DNA from: Variovorax sp. J22G73
GTDB lineage: Bacteria; Pseudomonadota; Gammaproteobacteria; Burkholderiales; Burkholderiaceae_C
Assembly: GCF_030317035.1 (NCBI RefSeq)
Contig: NZ_JASZYK010000008.1
Location: forward strand, 1 to 64,000
Direction of reading: 5' to 3'
Length of the DNA: 64,000 nt
The notes beneath the pieces are model-generated. The model was not told the origin of the DNA. It worked only from the letters and a program-made list of their open reading frames with translations, and ran no database searches. The translations under genes and the position numbers were made by a program. Below, piece by piece: positions 16,318-24,463 of the stretch (the stretch's first letter is position 1; every line of letters begins with the position of its first letter).

Positions 16318-17166
16318 ATGAGCGCCGAAGCCGAACTGTCCGCCGTCCTCGAGCGCGACAACGCCCCACCCACACGCCCCCCGCTGCCCTGGCGCCGCAT
16401 CGCCGCCCGCACCGTCGACACCGCCCTCCCCTGGCTCCTTCCCCTCGCCCTCGTCGCCCTGTGGTTCACCGGCGCCGAGCAAGGCTGGATTTCCCCGCAG
16501 GTCTTGCCCCCGCCGCAGTTCGTGTGGGAAACCCTGCGCGACCTCGCGCTCAACGGCGACCTCTGGCTGCACGTGAGCACCAGTTTCACGCGCGTGGGCG
16601 TGGGCTTTGCCATCGGCACTTCGCTGGGCCTGCTGCTGGGCTCGGCCATGGGCCTGTCGCGCAGCATCGAGGCCTACGTGCTGCCCAGCTTCAACGCGCT
16701 GGTGCAGATACCGGTGCTGGCCTGGCTGCCCTTCGTGCTGCTGATCGTGGGCATCGGCGAGCCGCTGAAGTACATCCTGATCGCCAAGGCCGCGATGGTG
16801 CCGGTGGCGCTCAACACGCTGCAGGGCTTTCGCCAGACGCCGTCGGCGCTGCGCGAAGTGGGCCAGGTGTATGGCTACAGCCGTCGCCAGCAGGTGCTGG
16901 AAATCGTGCTGCCGCATGCGGTGCCCACGCTTTTCACGGGCGTGCGGCTGGGCTTCACCAAGGCCTGGCTGTCGCTGGTGGTGGTGGAGCTGGTGGCGTC
17001 CAGCGAAGGGCTGGGCTACCTCATCGTGTACGGCCGGCAGCTGTTCCAGCTCGACCTGGTGATGGCGGCGGTGATCGTGGTGGGGGCCATCGGCTATGCC
17101 ATCGACCGGCTGCTCGACCGCCTCGAGGCGGTGGCGAACCGGCACCGGCCCGGAGGTGCGCGATGA
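16318..17166 (+). CDS. SsuC-type ABC transporter permease (first of two)
   Basis: This 282-residue membrane protein belongs to the BPD_transp_1 superfamily. It has about six hydrophobic segments from residue 38 on and the EAA loop LREVGQVYGYSRRQQVLEIVLPHAVP. The long N-terminal cytoplasmic part (about 35 residues) is poorly conserved. It overlaps the second permease by four bases. SsuC-type transporters normally use two copies of one permease, so two different permeases here imply a heterodimer. Confidence 0.88.
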   Translation: MSAEAELSAVLERDNAPPTRPPLPWRRIAARTVDTALPWLLPLALVALWFTGAEQGWISPQVLPPPQFVWETLRDLALNGDLWLHVSTSFTRVGVGFAIGTSLGLLLGSAMGLSRSIEAYVLPSFNALVQIPVLAWLPFVLLIVGIGEPLKYILIAKAAMVPVALNTLQGFRQTPSALREVGQVYGYSRRQQVLEIVLPHAVPTLFTGVRLGFTKAWLSLVVVELVASSEGLGYLIVYGRQLFQLDLVMAAVIVVGAIGYAIDRLLDRLEAVANRHRPGGAR

Positions 17167-17990
17167 GCGGCACCCCACGCGTTAGCGCAAGAGACGCCGC
17201 CGAGCTCGCCGCGGTGCAACCGCTGCGCCCGGCCGACAGCAGCCGCTGGCGCGGCTTCGTGCTGCCGGTGGCGGCCATTGCGCTGTGGTGGCTGCTGTCG
17301 TCGCTGGACATCGCCAACTCGGCGCTGCTGGTGTCGCCGGCCAAGGTGTTCGACACCGCCGTCGACCAGGTCGTGACCGGGCGGCTCTGGCGTGCGCTGA
17401 GCGCCAGCCTGCTGCGCGAGGCCACGGGCTTCACCATCGGCACGCTGGCGGGCCTGCTGCTGGGGGCGCTGCTGGGCCTGTCGCCGCTGTTCAACCGCGT
17501 CGTGGGCCCGAGCTTCAACACCTTCAAGCAGATCTCGCTGTTCGCGTGGATTCCGCTCATCTCTGTGTGGTTCGGGCTGGGCGACGTGGCCAAGGTGGTG
17601 TTCCTGTCGCTGGCCGCGCTGGTGCCGGTGGTGGTGAACACCTGCGACGGCATCCGCACCGTGCCGCCCGGGCTGCTGGAAGTGGCGCGGGTGTACGGCT
17701 TCACGCGCTGGCAGACCGTCACGCAGGTGGTGCTGCCGGCGGCGCTGCCGGCCATCTTCACGGGCGTGTACCTGGCGCTGATCTATTCGTGGCTCGCGAC
17801 CATCGGCGCCGAATACCTGCTGGTGGCCGGCAAGGGCATCGGCAACACGCTGATCGAGGGCAGCGAGCATTTCCAGATGGACCTGGTGATCTTCGGCATG
17901 GTCGTGATCGGCACCGTCGGCTGGCTGATGAACGCCGCCGCACGCGCGCTGGAGCGCCGGCTGGCGCGCTGGACCGGCCGCGCGAACTGA
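17163..17990 (+). CDS. SsuC-type ABC transporter permease (second of two)
   Basis: This 275-residue membrane protein has the same fold as its upstream neighbour. Its EAA loop is LLEVARVYGFTRWQTVTQVVLPAALP, followed by FTGVYLALIYSWLATIGAEYL. The two proteins are clear paralogues but well diverged. The start is set by the ATGA overlap with the previous stop. The ATPase gene follows after 47 bases. Confidence 0.88.
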   Translation: MSGTPRVSARDAAELAAVQPLRPADSSRWRGFVLPVAAIALWWLLSSLDIANSALLVSPAKVFDTAVDQVVTGRLWRALSASLLREATGFTIGTLAGLLLGALLGLSPLFNRVVGPSFNTFKQISLFAWIPLISVWFGLGDVAKVVFLSLAALVPVVVNTCDGIRTVPPGLLEVARVYGFTRWQTVTQVVLPAALPAIFTGVYLALIYSWLATIGAEYLLVAGKGIGNTLIEGSEHFQMDLVIFGMVVIGTVGWLMNAAARALERRLARWTGRAN

Positions 17991-18037
17991 AACAACACAT
18001 CCCTGGCATCCCCCAAACGGTCACCCACGGTCACCCC

Positions 18038-18931
18038 ATGAGCACTCCCCTGAACCCCCCGGCCTCCAACGAGCTCGACATTCGCGGCCTCGGCAAGCGC
18101 TACACCCACGCACAGGCCACCAGCGGCGAGATCCAGGTGCTCGAAGGCATCGACCTGCACGTGCCCGAAGGCCGCTTCGTGAGCATCGTGGGCGCGAGCG
18201 GCTGCGGCAAGTCGACGCTGCTGCGGCTCATCCTCGGGCTGGACACGCAGTACGAAGGCCGGATACTGCTCGGCGGCCAGCCCATCTCGGGCACGGGGCG
18301 CGAGCGCGGCATCGTGTTCCAGGACCACCGGCTGTTCCCCTGGCTCACGGTGGCGCAAAACATCGCGGTGGGCCTGCGCAACGCGCCGTACACCGCGCGC
18401 GAAAAGGCCGAGCTCGTGGCCGAGCACGTGGCGCTGGTGGGCCTCGAAGGCTTCGAGCGCTCGTGGCCGCACCAGATTTCCGGCGGCATGGCGCAGCGCG
18501 TGGCCATCGCGCGCGGTCTGGTCAACCGGCCGCGCGTGCTGCTGCTGGACGAGCCCTTCGGCGCGCTCGACGCGCTCACGCGCTCGCGGCTGCAGAACGA
18601 GCTGCAGCGCATCTGGCAGAAAGAACGCATCACCATGCTGCTGGTGACGCACGATGTGGAAGAAGCCGTGTTCCTGGGCGACCGCGTGGTGGTGATGCAG
18701 CCATCACCCGGGCGCATCCGCCGCACGGTGGACGTCGACCTGCCGCACCCGCGCAACCGCAGCGACCCCGAGTTCATTCGCCTGCGCGACGACGTGCTGG
18801 GTGACTTCATCGACAGCGGGGCCGACGCGCAGCCTGCACGACATTCGCCCCCTTCGCCACCGCACAAGCCCCAAGGCGGGTTGCCGGTGCCGGTGCCGGG
18901 CCTGCCCGCCGGTCTCCAGCTCGCGTGGTGA
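18038..18931 (+). CDS. SsuB/TauB-type ABC transporter ATP-binding protein
   Basis: This 297-residue ATPase has Walker A GASGCGKS near residue 55, Q-loop IVFQDHRLFPWLTV, signature ISGGM, Walker B LLLDEPFGALD and switch THDVEEAV, the pattern of the nitrate/sulfonate/taurine group. The C-terminal 35 residues are Pro- and Gly-rich (SPPSPPHKPQGG, then PVPVPGLPAG) and look like a non-conserved tail. It powers the two-permease importer and is followed after 44 bases by the monooxygenase gene. Confidence 0.9.
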   Translation: MSTPLNPPASNELDIRGLGKRYTHAQATSGEIQVLEGIDLHVPEGRFVSIVGASGCGKSTLLRLILGLDTQYEGRILLGGQPISGTGRERGIVFQDHRLFPWLTVAQNIAVGLRNAPYTAREKAELVAEHVALVGLEGFERSWPHQISGGMAQRVAIARGLVNRPRVLLLDEPFGALDALTRSRLQNELQRIWQKERITMLLVTHDVEEAVFLGDRVVVMQPSPGRIRRTVDVDLPHPRNRSDPEFIRLRDDVLGDFIDSGADAQPARHSPPSPPHKPQGGLPVPVPGLPAGLQLAW

Positions 18932-18975
18932 GCGACACCTTCTCCTAGTCTTTTCTTTCTTCAGGACCGACCGCC

Positions 18976-20340
18976 ATGACCCAACGCAAGGGCCCCTTCA
19001 GCCTGGGCGCCTTTCTCTATCCCAGCGGCCACCACATCGCCGCCTGGCGCCACCCCGACTCGAAGGCCGACGCGGGCATCGACTTTCATCACTACGTCGA
19101 GCTTGCGCGCGCGGCCGAGGCCGCGAAGTTCGACCTGGTGTTCCTGGCCGACGGCGTGGGCACGCGCGGCACCGACGTCGACTTTCTGAGCCGCACCGCG
19201 CACAGCTACCAGGCGCAGTTCGAGCCGATCACGCTGCTGTCGGCGCTGGCCGCGGTCACGCAGCGCATCGGCCTGGTGGCCACCGCCTCGACCAGCTTCA
19301 ACGAGCCGTACCACGTGGCGCGCAAGTTCGCGTCGCTGGACCACATCTCGGCCGGGCGCGCGGGCTGGAACCTGGTGACCTCGTCGAGCGAGCACGAGGC
19401 GCGCAACTTCAACCGCGACACGCACTTTGCGCACGCAGACCGCTACGAGCGCGCCGGCGAGTTCGCCGACGTGGTCACCGGCCTGTGGAACAGCTGGGAA
19501 GACGACGCCTTCCAGCGCGACAAGGCCTCGGGCCGCTTCTACGACCCGGCCAAGCGGCATGTGCTCGATCACAAGGGCAAGCACTTTTCGGTGCAGGGGC
19601 CGCTGAACGTGTCGCGCCCGCCGCAGGGCCACCCGGTCGTGGTGCAAGCGGGCTCTTCAGAAGCGGGCAAGGAGCTGGCCGCGCGCACGGCCGAAGCCGT
19701 GTTCACCGCGCAGCAGACGCTGGAAGACGCCGTGGCGTTCTACGCCGACCTCAAGGGCCGGCTCCACAAGCACGGCCGCGCGCCGGACGACCTGAAAATC
19801 CTGCCGGGCGTGTTTCCGGTGGTGGGCCGCAGCGAGAGCGAGGCGAAGGAGAAGTTCGAGCAACTGCAGTCGCTGATCGACCCCGTGGTCGGCCTGGCGC
19901 TGGTCTCGGGGCTGACGGGCGGCTTCGACCTGTCGGAGTACCCGCTGGACGGGCCCATTCCGCAGCTGCCCGACACCAACGCGAGCAAGAGCCGCCAGCA
20001 GCTGATGATCGACCTGGCGCGGCGCGAGAACCTCACCATTCGGCAGCTCTACCAGCGCGTGGCCGGCGCGCGCGGCCACTGGCAACTGGTGGGCACGGCC
20101 GAGCAGATCGCCGACCAGCTCGAAGAGCGCTTCGTGCACCACGGCGCCGACGGCTACAACATCATGGCGCCCACGCTGCCCGGCGGGCTCACCGACTTCA
20201 TTGCGCTGGTGCTGCCCGAGCTGCGCCGGCGCGGGCTGTTTCGCACTGAATACGAAGGCCGCACGCTGCGCGAGCACCTGGGGTTGAAGAGACCGGCGCA
20301 TCCGGCGGCAGCGGCAGCGGCAGCGGCGGCGGGCCGCTGA
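18976..20340 (+). CDS. NtaA/SnaA/DszA-family flavin-dependent monooxygenase
   Basis: This 454-residue luciferase-fold enzyme uses FMNH2 and O2. Motifs of the family are FLYPSGHHIAAWRHP at the N-terminus, LADGVGTRG, ASTSFNEPYHVARKFASLDHISAGRAGWNLVTS, the NSWEDDAFQRDKASGRFYD block and VVVQAGSSEAGKELAARTAEAVF. The close of the fold is RTEYEGRTLREHLGL. A polyalanine tail comes from a GCG/GCA repeat. It is last in the amidohydrolase/importer operon, so it likely oxidises the imported sulfur compound. Its stop lies four bases from the convergent LysR gene stop. Confidence 0.88.
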   Translation: MTQRKGPFSLGAFLYPSGHHIAAWRHPDSKADAGIDFHHYVELARAAEAAKFDLVFLADGVGTRGTDVDFLSRTAHSYQAQFEPITLLSALAAVTQRIGLVATASTSFNEPYHVARKFASLDHISAGRAGWNLVTSSSEHEARNFNRDTHFAHADRYERAGEFADVVTGLWNSWEDDAFQRDKASGRFYDPAKRHVLDHKGKHFSVQGPLNVSRPPQGHPVVVQAGSSEAGKELAARTAEAVFTAQQTLEDAVAFYADLKGRLHKHGRAPDDLKILPGVFPVVGRSESEAKEKFEQLQSLIDPVVGLALVSGLTGGFDLSEYPLDGPIPQLPDTNASKSRQQLMIDLARRENLTIRQLYQRVAGARGHWQLVGTAEQIADQLEERFVHHGADGYNIMAPTLPGGLTDFIALVLPELRRRGLFRTEYEGRTLREHLGLKRPAHPAAAAAAAAAGR

Positions 20341-20344
20341 GGTC

Positions 20345-21247
20345 TCAGCGTGCGGAGGGCGTCAGCTCGCGCACCAGGTCAACGAACGCGCGCAGGCCGG
20401 CGGGCACGTGCCGGTGGCCGGAGTAGTACAGGCTCAGGCCCGGTGAAGGCGGTGTCCAGTCTTGCAGCACGCGCACCAGCCGCCCTGAAGCCAGGTGGTC
20501 GGCCACCGCCCAGTCGGGCACGTAGCCGATGCCCAAGCCGTTGACCGCGGCACGCACGATCAGCGTCTGGTTGTCGAGCGTGAGCGCGCCGGGCACCTCC
20601 ACCTCGAAGACCTCCCCGTTCCTTTCGAACTCCCAGCGGTAGAGGGCCCCCGCGGCGAGCCGCGCGCGAATGCAGCTGTGCGCGGCCAGGTCGTCCGGAT
20701 GCGCAGGCCGCGAACGCCCCTCGAAGTACGCGGGCGAGGCCACCACCGCGTGGCGCAACGGGGGGCTGCAGGCCACGGCGATCATGTCCTGCGGCACGTT
20801 TTCGGTGAAGCGGATGCCGGCGTCGAAGCCCGCCTTCACGATGTCGACCAACCGCCCTTCGGTCACGAGCTCCACCGCCATGTCGGGGTAGCGCCGCAGG
20901 AACTCCCCCACCACGGGCACCAGCACCAGGCGCGCCGCGCCCTCCGAGGTGTTGATGCGCAGCGTGCCCACGGGCTTCCCGCGAAAGGCGTTGGTCGCGT
21001 CCATGGCCGCGGCCAGCTGCCGCAGCGCGGGGCGCACCCTGTCGAGGAAGTCTTCTCCGGCCTGCGTCAGCGCCACGCTGCGCGTGGTGCGGTGGAACAG
21101 CCGCACGCCCATCTGCGCTTCGAGCCCTGCGACCGACTGGCTCAACGCCGAGGGCGAGACACCCAGCTCGGCCGCCGCCTTGCGAAAGCTGCGGTGCGCC
21201 GCCACGGCCACCACGCCATCGAGTTCAGACAGGCCGTTTCGCTTCAT
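20345..21247 (-). CDS. LysR-family transcriptional regulator
   Basis: This 300-residue protein has an N-terminal winged HTH (residues 5-62, RKAAAELGVSPSALSQSVAGLEAQMGVRLFHRTTRSV) and a LysR effector domain with IRFTENVPQDMIAV and YRWEFERNGE segments, as in the DsdC/PecT-like group that often controls a neighbouring oxidoreductase. It is divergent from the NAD-dependent reductase at 21408, its probable target, across a 160-base intergenic region. Confidence 0.88.
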   Translation of the reverse strand: MKRNGLSELDGVVAVAAHRSFRKAAAELGVSPSALSQSVAGLEAQMGVRLFHRTTRSVALTQAGEDFLDRVRPALRQLAAAMDATNAFRGKPVGTLRINTSEGAARLVLVPVVGEFLRRYPDMAVELVTEGRLVDIVKAGFDAGIRFTENVPQDMIAVACSPPLRHAVVASPAYFEGRSRPAHPDDLAAHSCIRARLAAGALYRWEFERNGEVFEVEVPGALTLDNQTLIVRAAVNGLGIGYVPDWAVADHLASGRLVRVLQDWTPPSPGLSLYYSGHRHVPAGLRAFVDLVRELTPSAR

Positions 21248-21378
21248 GCACGCTCCATTGTTCTGCTTGGCTTATCAAGCTGTGCCGAATTATGGGTCTA
21301 GTCGAATCAATGAGGCCCGCCTAGAGTCCGCTCCATCGACATGGAACGCTCGTTTGCACGGGCGAAGGAGCTGAAGAA

Positions 21379-21411
21379 ATGACCACCTTCGACAAGGAAC
21401 AACTCTCATGA
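21379..21411 (+). CDS. Ten-residue leader ORF overlapping the reductase start
   Basis: An ATG at 21379, preceded by a strong AAGGAG (21365-21370), opens the peptide MTTFDKEQLS. The TGA at 21409-21411 overlaps the ATG of the next gene (ATGA). The ribosome site is better than the one directly before the reductase, so translation may enter here and pass on by coupling. No family is recognised. Confidence 0.4.
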   Translation: MTTFDKEQLS

Positions 21412-22466
21412 ACCCGGGTGACTTGTGCCTGGTGACCGGCGTAAGCGGCTACCTGGCTTCATGGATTGCCAAGGACCTGCTCGCGCGCGGCTTTCGCGTG
21501 CGCGGCACCGTCCGCTCGCTGGCGGACACAGAGCGCTCCGCGACCCTGGCGCGGCTGCTCCCCGGCATCGAGCTGGTGGCGGCCGACCTGCGGCAAGAAG
21601 ACGGGTGGACGCAGGCCGTGGCCGGGTGTGCCTGGGTCTTTCACGTGGCGAGCCCGCAGGCGGTCAAGGCGGAGCGGCAACGCACCGCCGGCGCGCTGAG
21701 CGGCACCCGCCACCTGCTGAACGCCGCGTTCGCGGAGCCCTCGGTGCGCAAGGTCGTGGTGACCAGCTCGGAGGCCGCCATTGCCTACGGGCACCCGCGC
21801 AGCCAGCGCAGCGTGAGCGAAGACGACTGGACCGACCTGTCGCAGGTGGGCGCCGGCGCGGACTACTTTCGCAGCAAGACGCTGGCCGAGCGCCTGGCCT
21901 GGGAGCTGGCCGCCGACGCCCGCGTCAACCCGCGGAAGGTGCCCCTGGCCACGGTCAACCCCTGTTTGATCCTCGGGCCCTCGCTCGTGCCTTGGGGGCG
22001 CTTCAGCCTGCAGTTGCTGAGCGACATCGCCACCGGAAAAATGCCGCTGCTGGTGGACATGACCGTTCACATGGTCGACGTGCGCGACTGCGCGCGCATG
22101 CACGTCGCGGTGATGGCCGACGCGTCCACCGACGGCAGGCGCCAGTTCTCGTTTGCCACGCAGGCCAGCTTCGCGGACCTCACGCGCAGCGTGGCGCGGC
22201 AGTTTGGCCCGCTGGGCTTTCGCCCACGGGCACGGGTGGCGCCGCAGTGGCTGGCCTGGCTGCTGTCGAAGCTGTCGCCGGCCATGCGAAGCATCTACAG
22301 CCATGTGGGCAACCCGATCCGCTACGAAGCGAAGAACCCTGGCGTCTATCGCTACGAGCATCGCGACGCGGACGCCATCGTCAAGGCCAGCTTCGAGAGC
22401 ATCCTGGCGCACCGCTGGCTTGCCGCGAAGGCCAGCGCACAGGCCGTCGGGCACCCGGGGCGCTGA
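21408..22466 (+). CDS. NAD-dependent epimerase / dihydroflavonol-reductase-like SDR
   Basis: This 352-residue extended SDR has the nucleotide-binding motif VTGVSGYLASWI near residue 9. It also has VFHVASPQ, the catalytic Ser in VVTSSEAAIAYG and the YFRSK Tyr-x-x-x-Lys pair near 154. Such proteins reduce or epimerise aldehydes, ketones or sugars with NAD(P)H. The divergent LysR gene is the likely regulator. The natural substrate is not evident. It converges with the metI gene 33 bases downstream. Confidence 0.85.
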   Translation: MNPGDLCLVTGVSGYLASWIAKDLLARGFRVRGTVRSLADTERSATLARLLPGIELVAADLRQEDGWTQAVAGCAWVFHVASPQAVKAERQRTAGALSGTRHLLNAAFAEPSVRKVVVTSSEAAIAYGHPRSQRSVSEDDWTDLSQVGAGADYFRSKTLAERLAWELAADARVNPRKVPLATVNPCLILGPSLVPWGRFSLQLLSDIATGKMPLLVDMTVHMVDVRDCARMHVAVMADASTDGRRQFSFATQASFADLTRSVARQFGPLGFRPRARVAPQWLAWLLSKLSPAMRSIYSHVGNPIRYEAKNPGVYRYEHRDADAIVKASFESILAHRWLAAKASAQAVGHPGR

Positions 22467-22499
22467 GCGCGCGGCGGCGGCTGGCTCGCTTCGGTGAGT

Positions 22500-23144
22500 T
22501 CAGCGCGTTAACCGCCGCGCCAGCGACTCCCCCACGAACTGCACCAGGCTCACCAGCAGGATCAGCAGCACGATCACCATCAGCATCACGCTGGTGTCGA
22601 AGCGCTGGTAGCCGTAGCGGATCGCCAGGTCGCCCAGGCCGCCCGCGCCCAGCGCGCCGGCCATGGCCGACGAGCCGATCATCGCCACCACGGTGAGCGT
22701 GAAGCCCGCGATGAGCCCGGGCAGCGCCTCGGGCAGCAGCACGTGGCGCACGATGTCGCGGCGGTGGCAGCCCATGGCCTGCGCGGCCTCGACCAGGCCC
22801 TTGTCCACGCTGCGCAGGCTCACCTCCGACACCCGCGCGAAGAACGGCGCCGAGGCCACCGTGAGCGGCACCGCCGCCGCCCACACGCCGATGGTGGTGC
22901 CCACCACCAGCCGCGTGAACGGAATGAGCGCCACCATCAGGATGATGAAAGGCGTCGAGCGGAACATGTTGATGACCGCGCCCAGTACGCGGTTCAGCCG
23001 CGCGGCCTCGTAGATGCCGCCGGGCGCCGTCGTGACCAGCAGCACGGCCAGCGGCAGGCCGATGAACAGCACGATGAGCGCCGAGACCGACACCATCGTC
23101 AAGGTTTCGCCGATGGCGGCGATGAACAGGTCAAGCAGCGCCAT
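22500..23144 (-). CDS. metI: MetI-type ABC transporter permease
   Basis: This 214-residue membrane protein has five hydrophobic helices and the MetI signature FRSTPFIILMVALIPFTRLVVGT, plus the EAA loop VEAAQAMGCHRRDIVRHVLLPEALP. It is the permease of a methionine-type importer (MetNIQ). Its start lies inside the end of metN, an overlap of 14 bases. Importers of this family can also carry other sulfur compounds, and the flavoenzymes that follow metQ suggest that here. Confidence 0.92.
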   Translation of the reverse strand: MALLDLFIAAIGETLTMVSVSALIVLFIGLPLAVLLVTTAPGGIYEAARLNRVLGAVINMFRSTPFIILMVALIPFTRLVVGTTIGVWAAAVPLTVASAPFFARVSEVSLRSVDKGLVEAAQAMGCHRRDIVRHVLLPEALPGLIAGFTLTVVAMIGSSAMAGALGAGGLGDLAIRYGYQRFDTSVMLMVIVLLILLVSLVQFVGESLARRLTR

Positions 23145-24273
23145 CGCGCACCCCCAGTATTTCGATGCGGTTCGCCACGCCGCGAACGGCTTCGCGCACG
23201 GCGGCCACGTCGGGCAAGGCGGTGCTCACGGCCACCAGCAAGCGGCCTTGCGGGCGCGACTGGATGCGGTCGATGCCGCCGTGCAGCAGCTGCACGCCGC
23301 CCTGCAGCACCTGCGCGAGCCGGCCCAGGTCGGGCTCCTGGCGAGATTCACCGGTGAAGTTCAACGCCAGTAAAAGGCTGCGCGCGGGCGACAGCCGCGT
23401 CGCGTCGTCGACCTTGCCCAGCCCTTCGAGCAGCTCCTGCGGCACGTCGTGCAGCAGCGGGCGCAGCAGCGCGCGCGTGGCCTCGCTGCGCGGGTCGCCG
23501 AACACGCGCCACACCTCGCCCAGCTCGACCACGCGGCCCTTTTCCAGCACGGCCACGCGGTCGCAGATCTCGCGGATCACGGCCATCTCGTGCGTGATGA
23601 GCACGATGGTCAGGCCCAGCCGGCGGTTGATGTCGCGCAGCAGCGCGAGGATGGACTGCGTGGTCTCGGGGTCGAGTGCCGAGGTGGCCTCGTCGCACAG
23701 CAGCAGCTCGGGGTCGTGCACCAGCGCGCGCGCAATGCCCACGCGCTGCTTCTGGCCGCCCGAGAGCTTGCCGGGGTACACGTCTTTCTTGTCGCCCAGG
23801 CCCACCAGGTCGAGCAGGTGCGCCACCTTCTTGGCCACCTCGTGCGGAGACAGTTTGGCCACCTGCAGCGGCAGCGCCACGTTCTGCCACACCGTCTTGG
23901 AAGACAGCAGGTTGAAGTGCTGGAAGATCATGCCGGTGCGACGGCGCAGTTGCACCAGCTCGCGCTCGGCCAGCGTGTTCACGTCGATGCCCTGCACCAG
24001 CACGCGGCCCGCGCTCGGGCGCTCCAGCCGGTTGATGGTGCGCAGCAGCGTCGACTTGCCCGCGCCACTGCGCCCGATGATGCCGAAGACCTCACCGTGC
24101 TCGACGCGCAGGTCGATGTCCTGCAGCGCGGTGACCACGGTGCCTGTGGCGCCCTGGTACTGCTTGCCGAGCCGCTCGAAGACGAGCGGGGGCGCCAGTG
24201 CCTCAAACGGGTCAAGTGGCTCAAGTGAATCGGATGGCTCGGCCACCCGGTGAATGTCCGACAGGTCTGTCAT
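23131..24273 (-). CDS. metN: MetN-type ABC transporter ATP-binding protein
   Basis: This 380-residue ATPase has Walker A GRSGAGKS, the MetN Q-loop MIFQHFNLLSSKTVWQNVALPL, signature LSGGQ, Walker B LLCDEATSALDP and switch THEMAVI. The C-terminal NIL domain (from about residue 300) that binds methionine as an inhibitor in E. coli MetN is present. An unusual 30-residue N-terminal extension with repeated SDSLEPLDPFEAL-like acidic-proline sequence precedes the ATPase domain. The gene is divergent from metQ. Confidence 0.92.
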   Translation of the reverse strand: MTDLSDIHRVAEPSDSLEPLDPFEALAPPLVFERLGKQYQGATGTVVTALQDIDLRVEHGEVFGIIGRSGAGKSTLLRTINRLERPSAGRVLVQGIDVNTLAERELVQLRRRTGMIFQHFNLLSSKTVWQNVALPLQVAKLSPHEVAKKVAHLLDLVGLGDKKDVYPGKLSGGQKQRVGIARALVHDPELLLCDEATSALDPETTQSILALLRDINRRLGLTIVLITHEMAVIREICDRVAVLEKGRVVELGEVWRVFGDPRSEATRALLRPLLHDVPQELLEGLGKVDDATRLSPARSLLLALNFTGESRQEPDLGRLAQVLQGGVQLLHGGIDRIQSRPQGRLLVAVSTALPDVAAVREAVRGVANRIEILGVRDGAA

Positions 24274-24320
24274 GCGATGCGGCTCTTTCTGCCAAGCCGG
24301 AACCGGCTGAAAGGGTACGG

Positions 24321-24349
24321 ATGCTATCGGCCGCACCGCCTGCGGCCAA
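24321..24349 (-). promoter_or_regulatory. Candidate metNI promoter
   Basis: On the reverse strand, TTGGCC (24349-24344) and TAGCAT (24326-24321) are 17 bases apart, followed by a leader of about 40 bases to the metN ATG. The palindrome GCATATGC at 24361-24368 lies just upstream and is shared with the forward promoter. Confidence 0.55.
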
Positions 24350-24360
24350 ATCGTTTTCGC

Positions 24361-24414
24361 GCATATGCAAAGCCGAAATGCGTCGATTGGCCCGGGCGCG
24401 CGCAGCCTTAGATT
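24361..24414 (+). promoter_or_regulatory. Sulfur-regulon promoter before metQ operon
   Basis: The box GCATATGCAA lies at 24361-24370, the -35 TTGGCC at 24387-24392, a 16-base spacer, then the -10 TAGATT at 24409-24414. The 48-base spacing from box to -10 equals that of the promoters at 13390 and 38046. Confidence 0.65.
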
Positions 24415-24463
24415 CATGGGCTTCCTTCTCTTCCCTCCCCTTCTCCGGGGACTCCCGAGCGCA

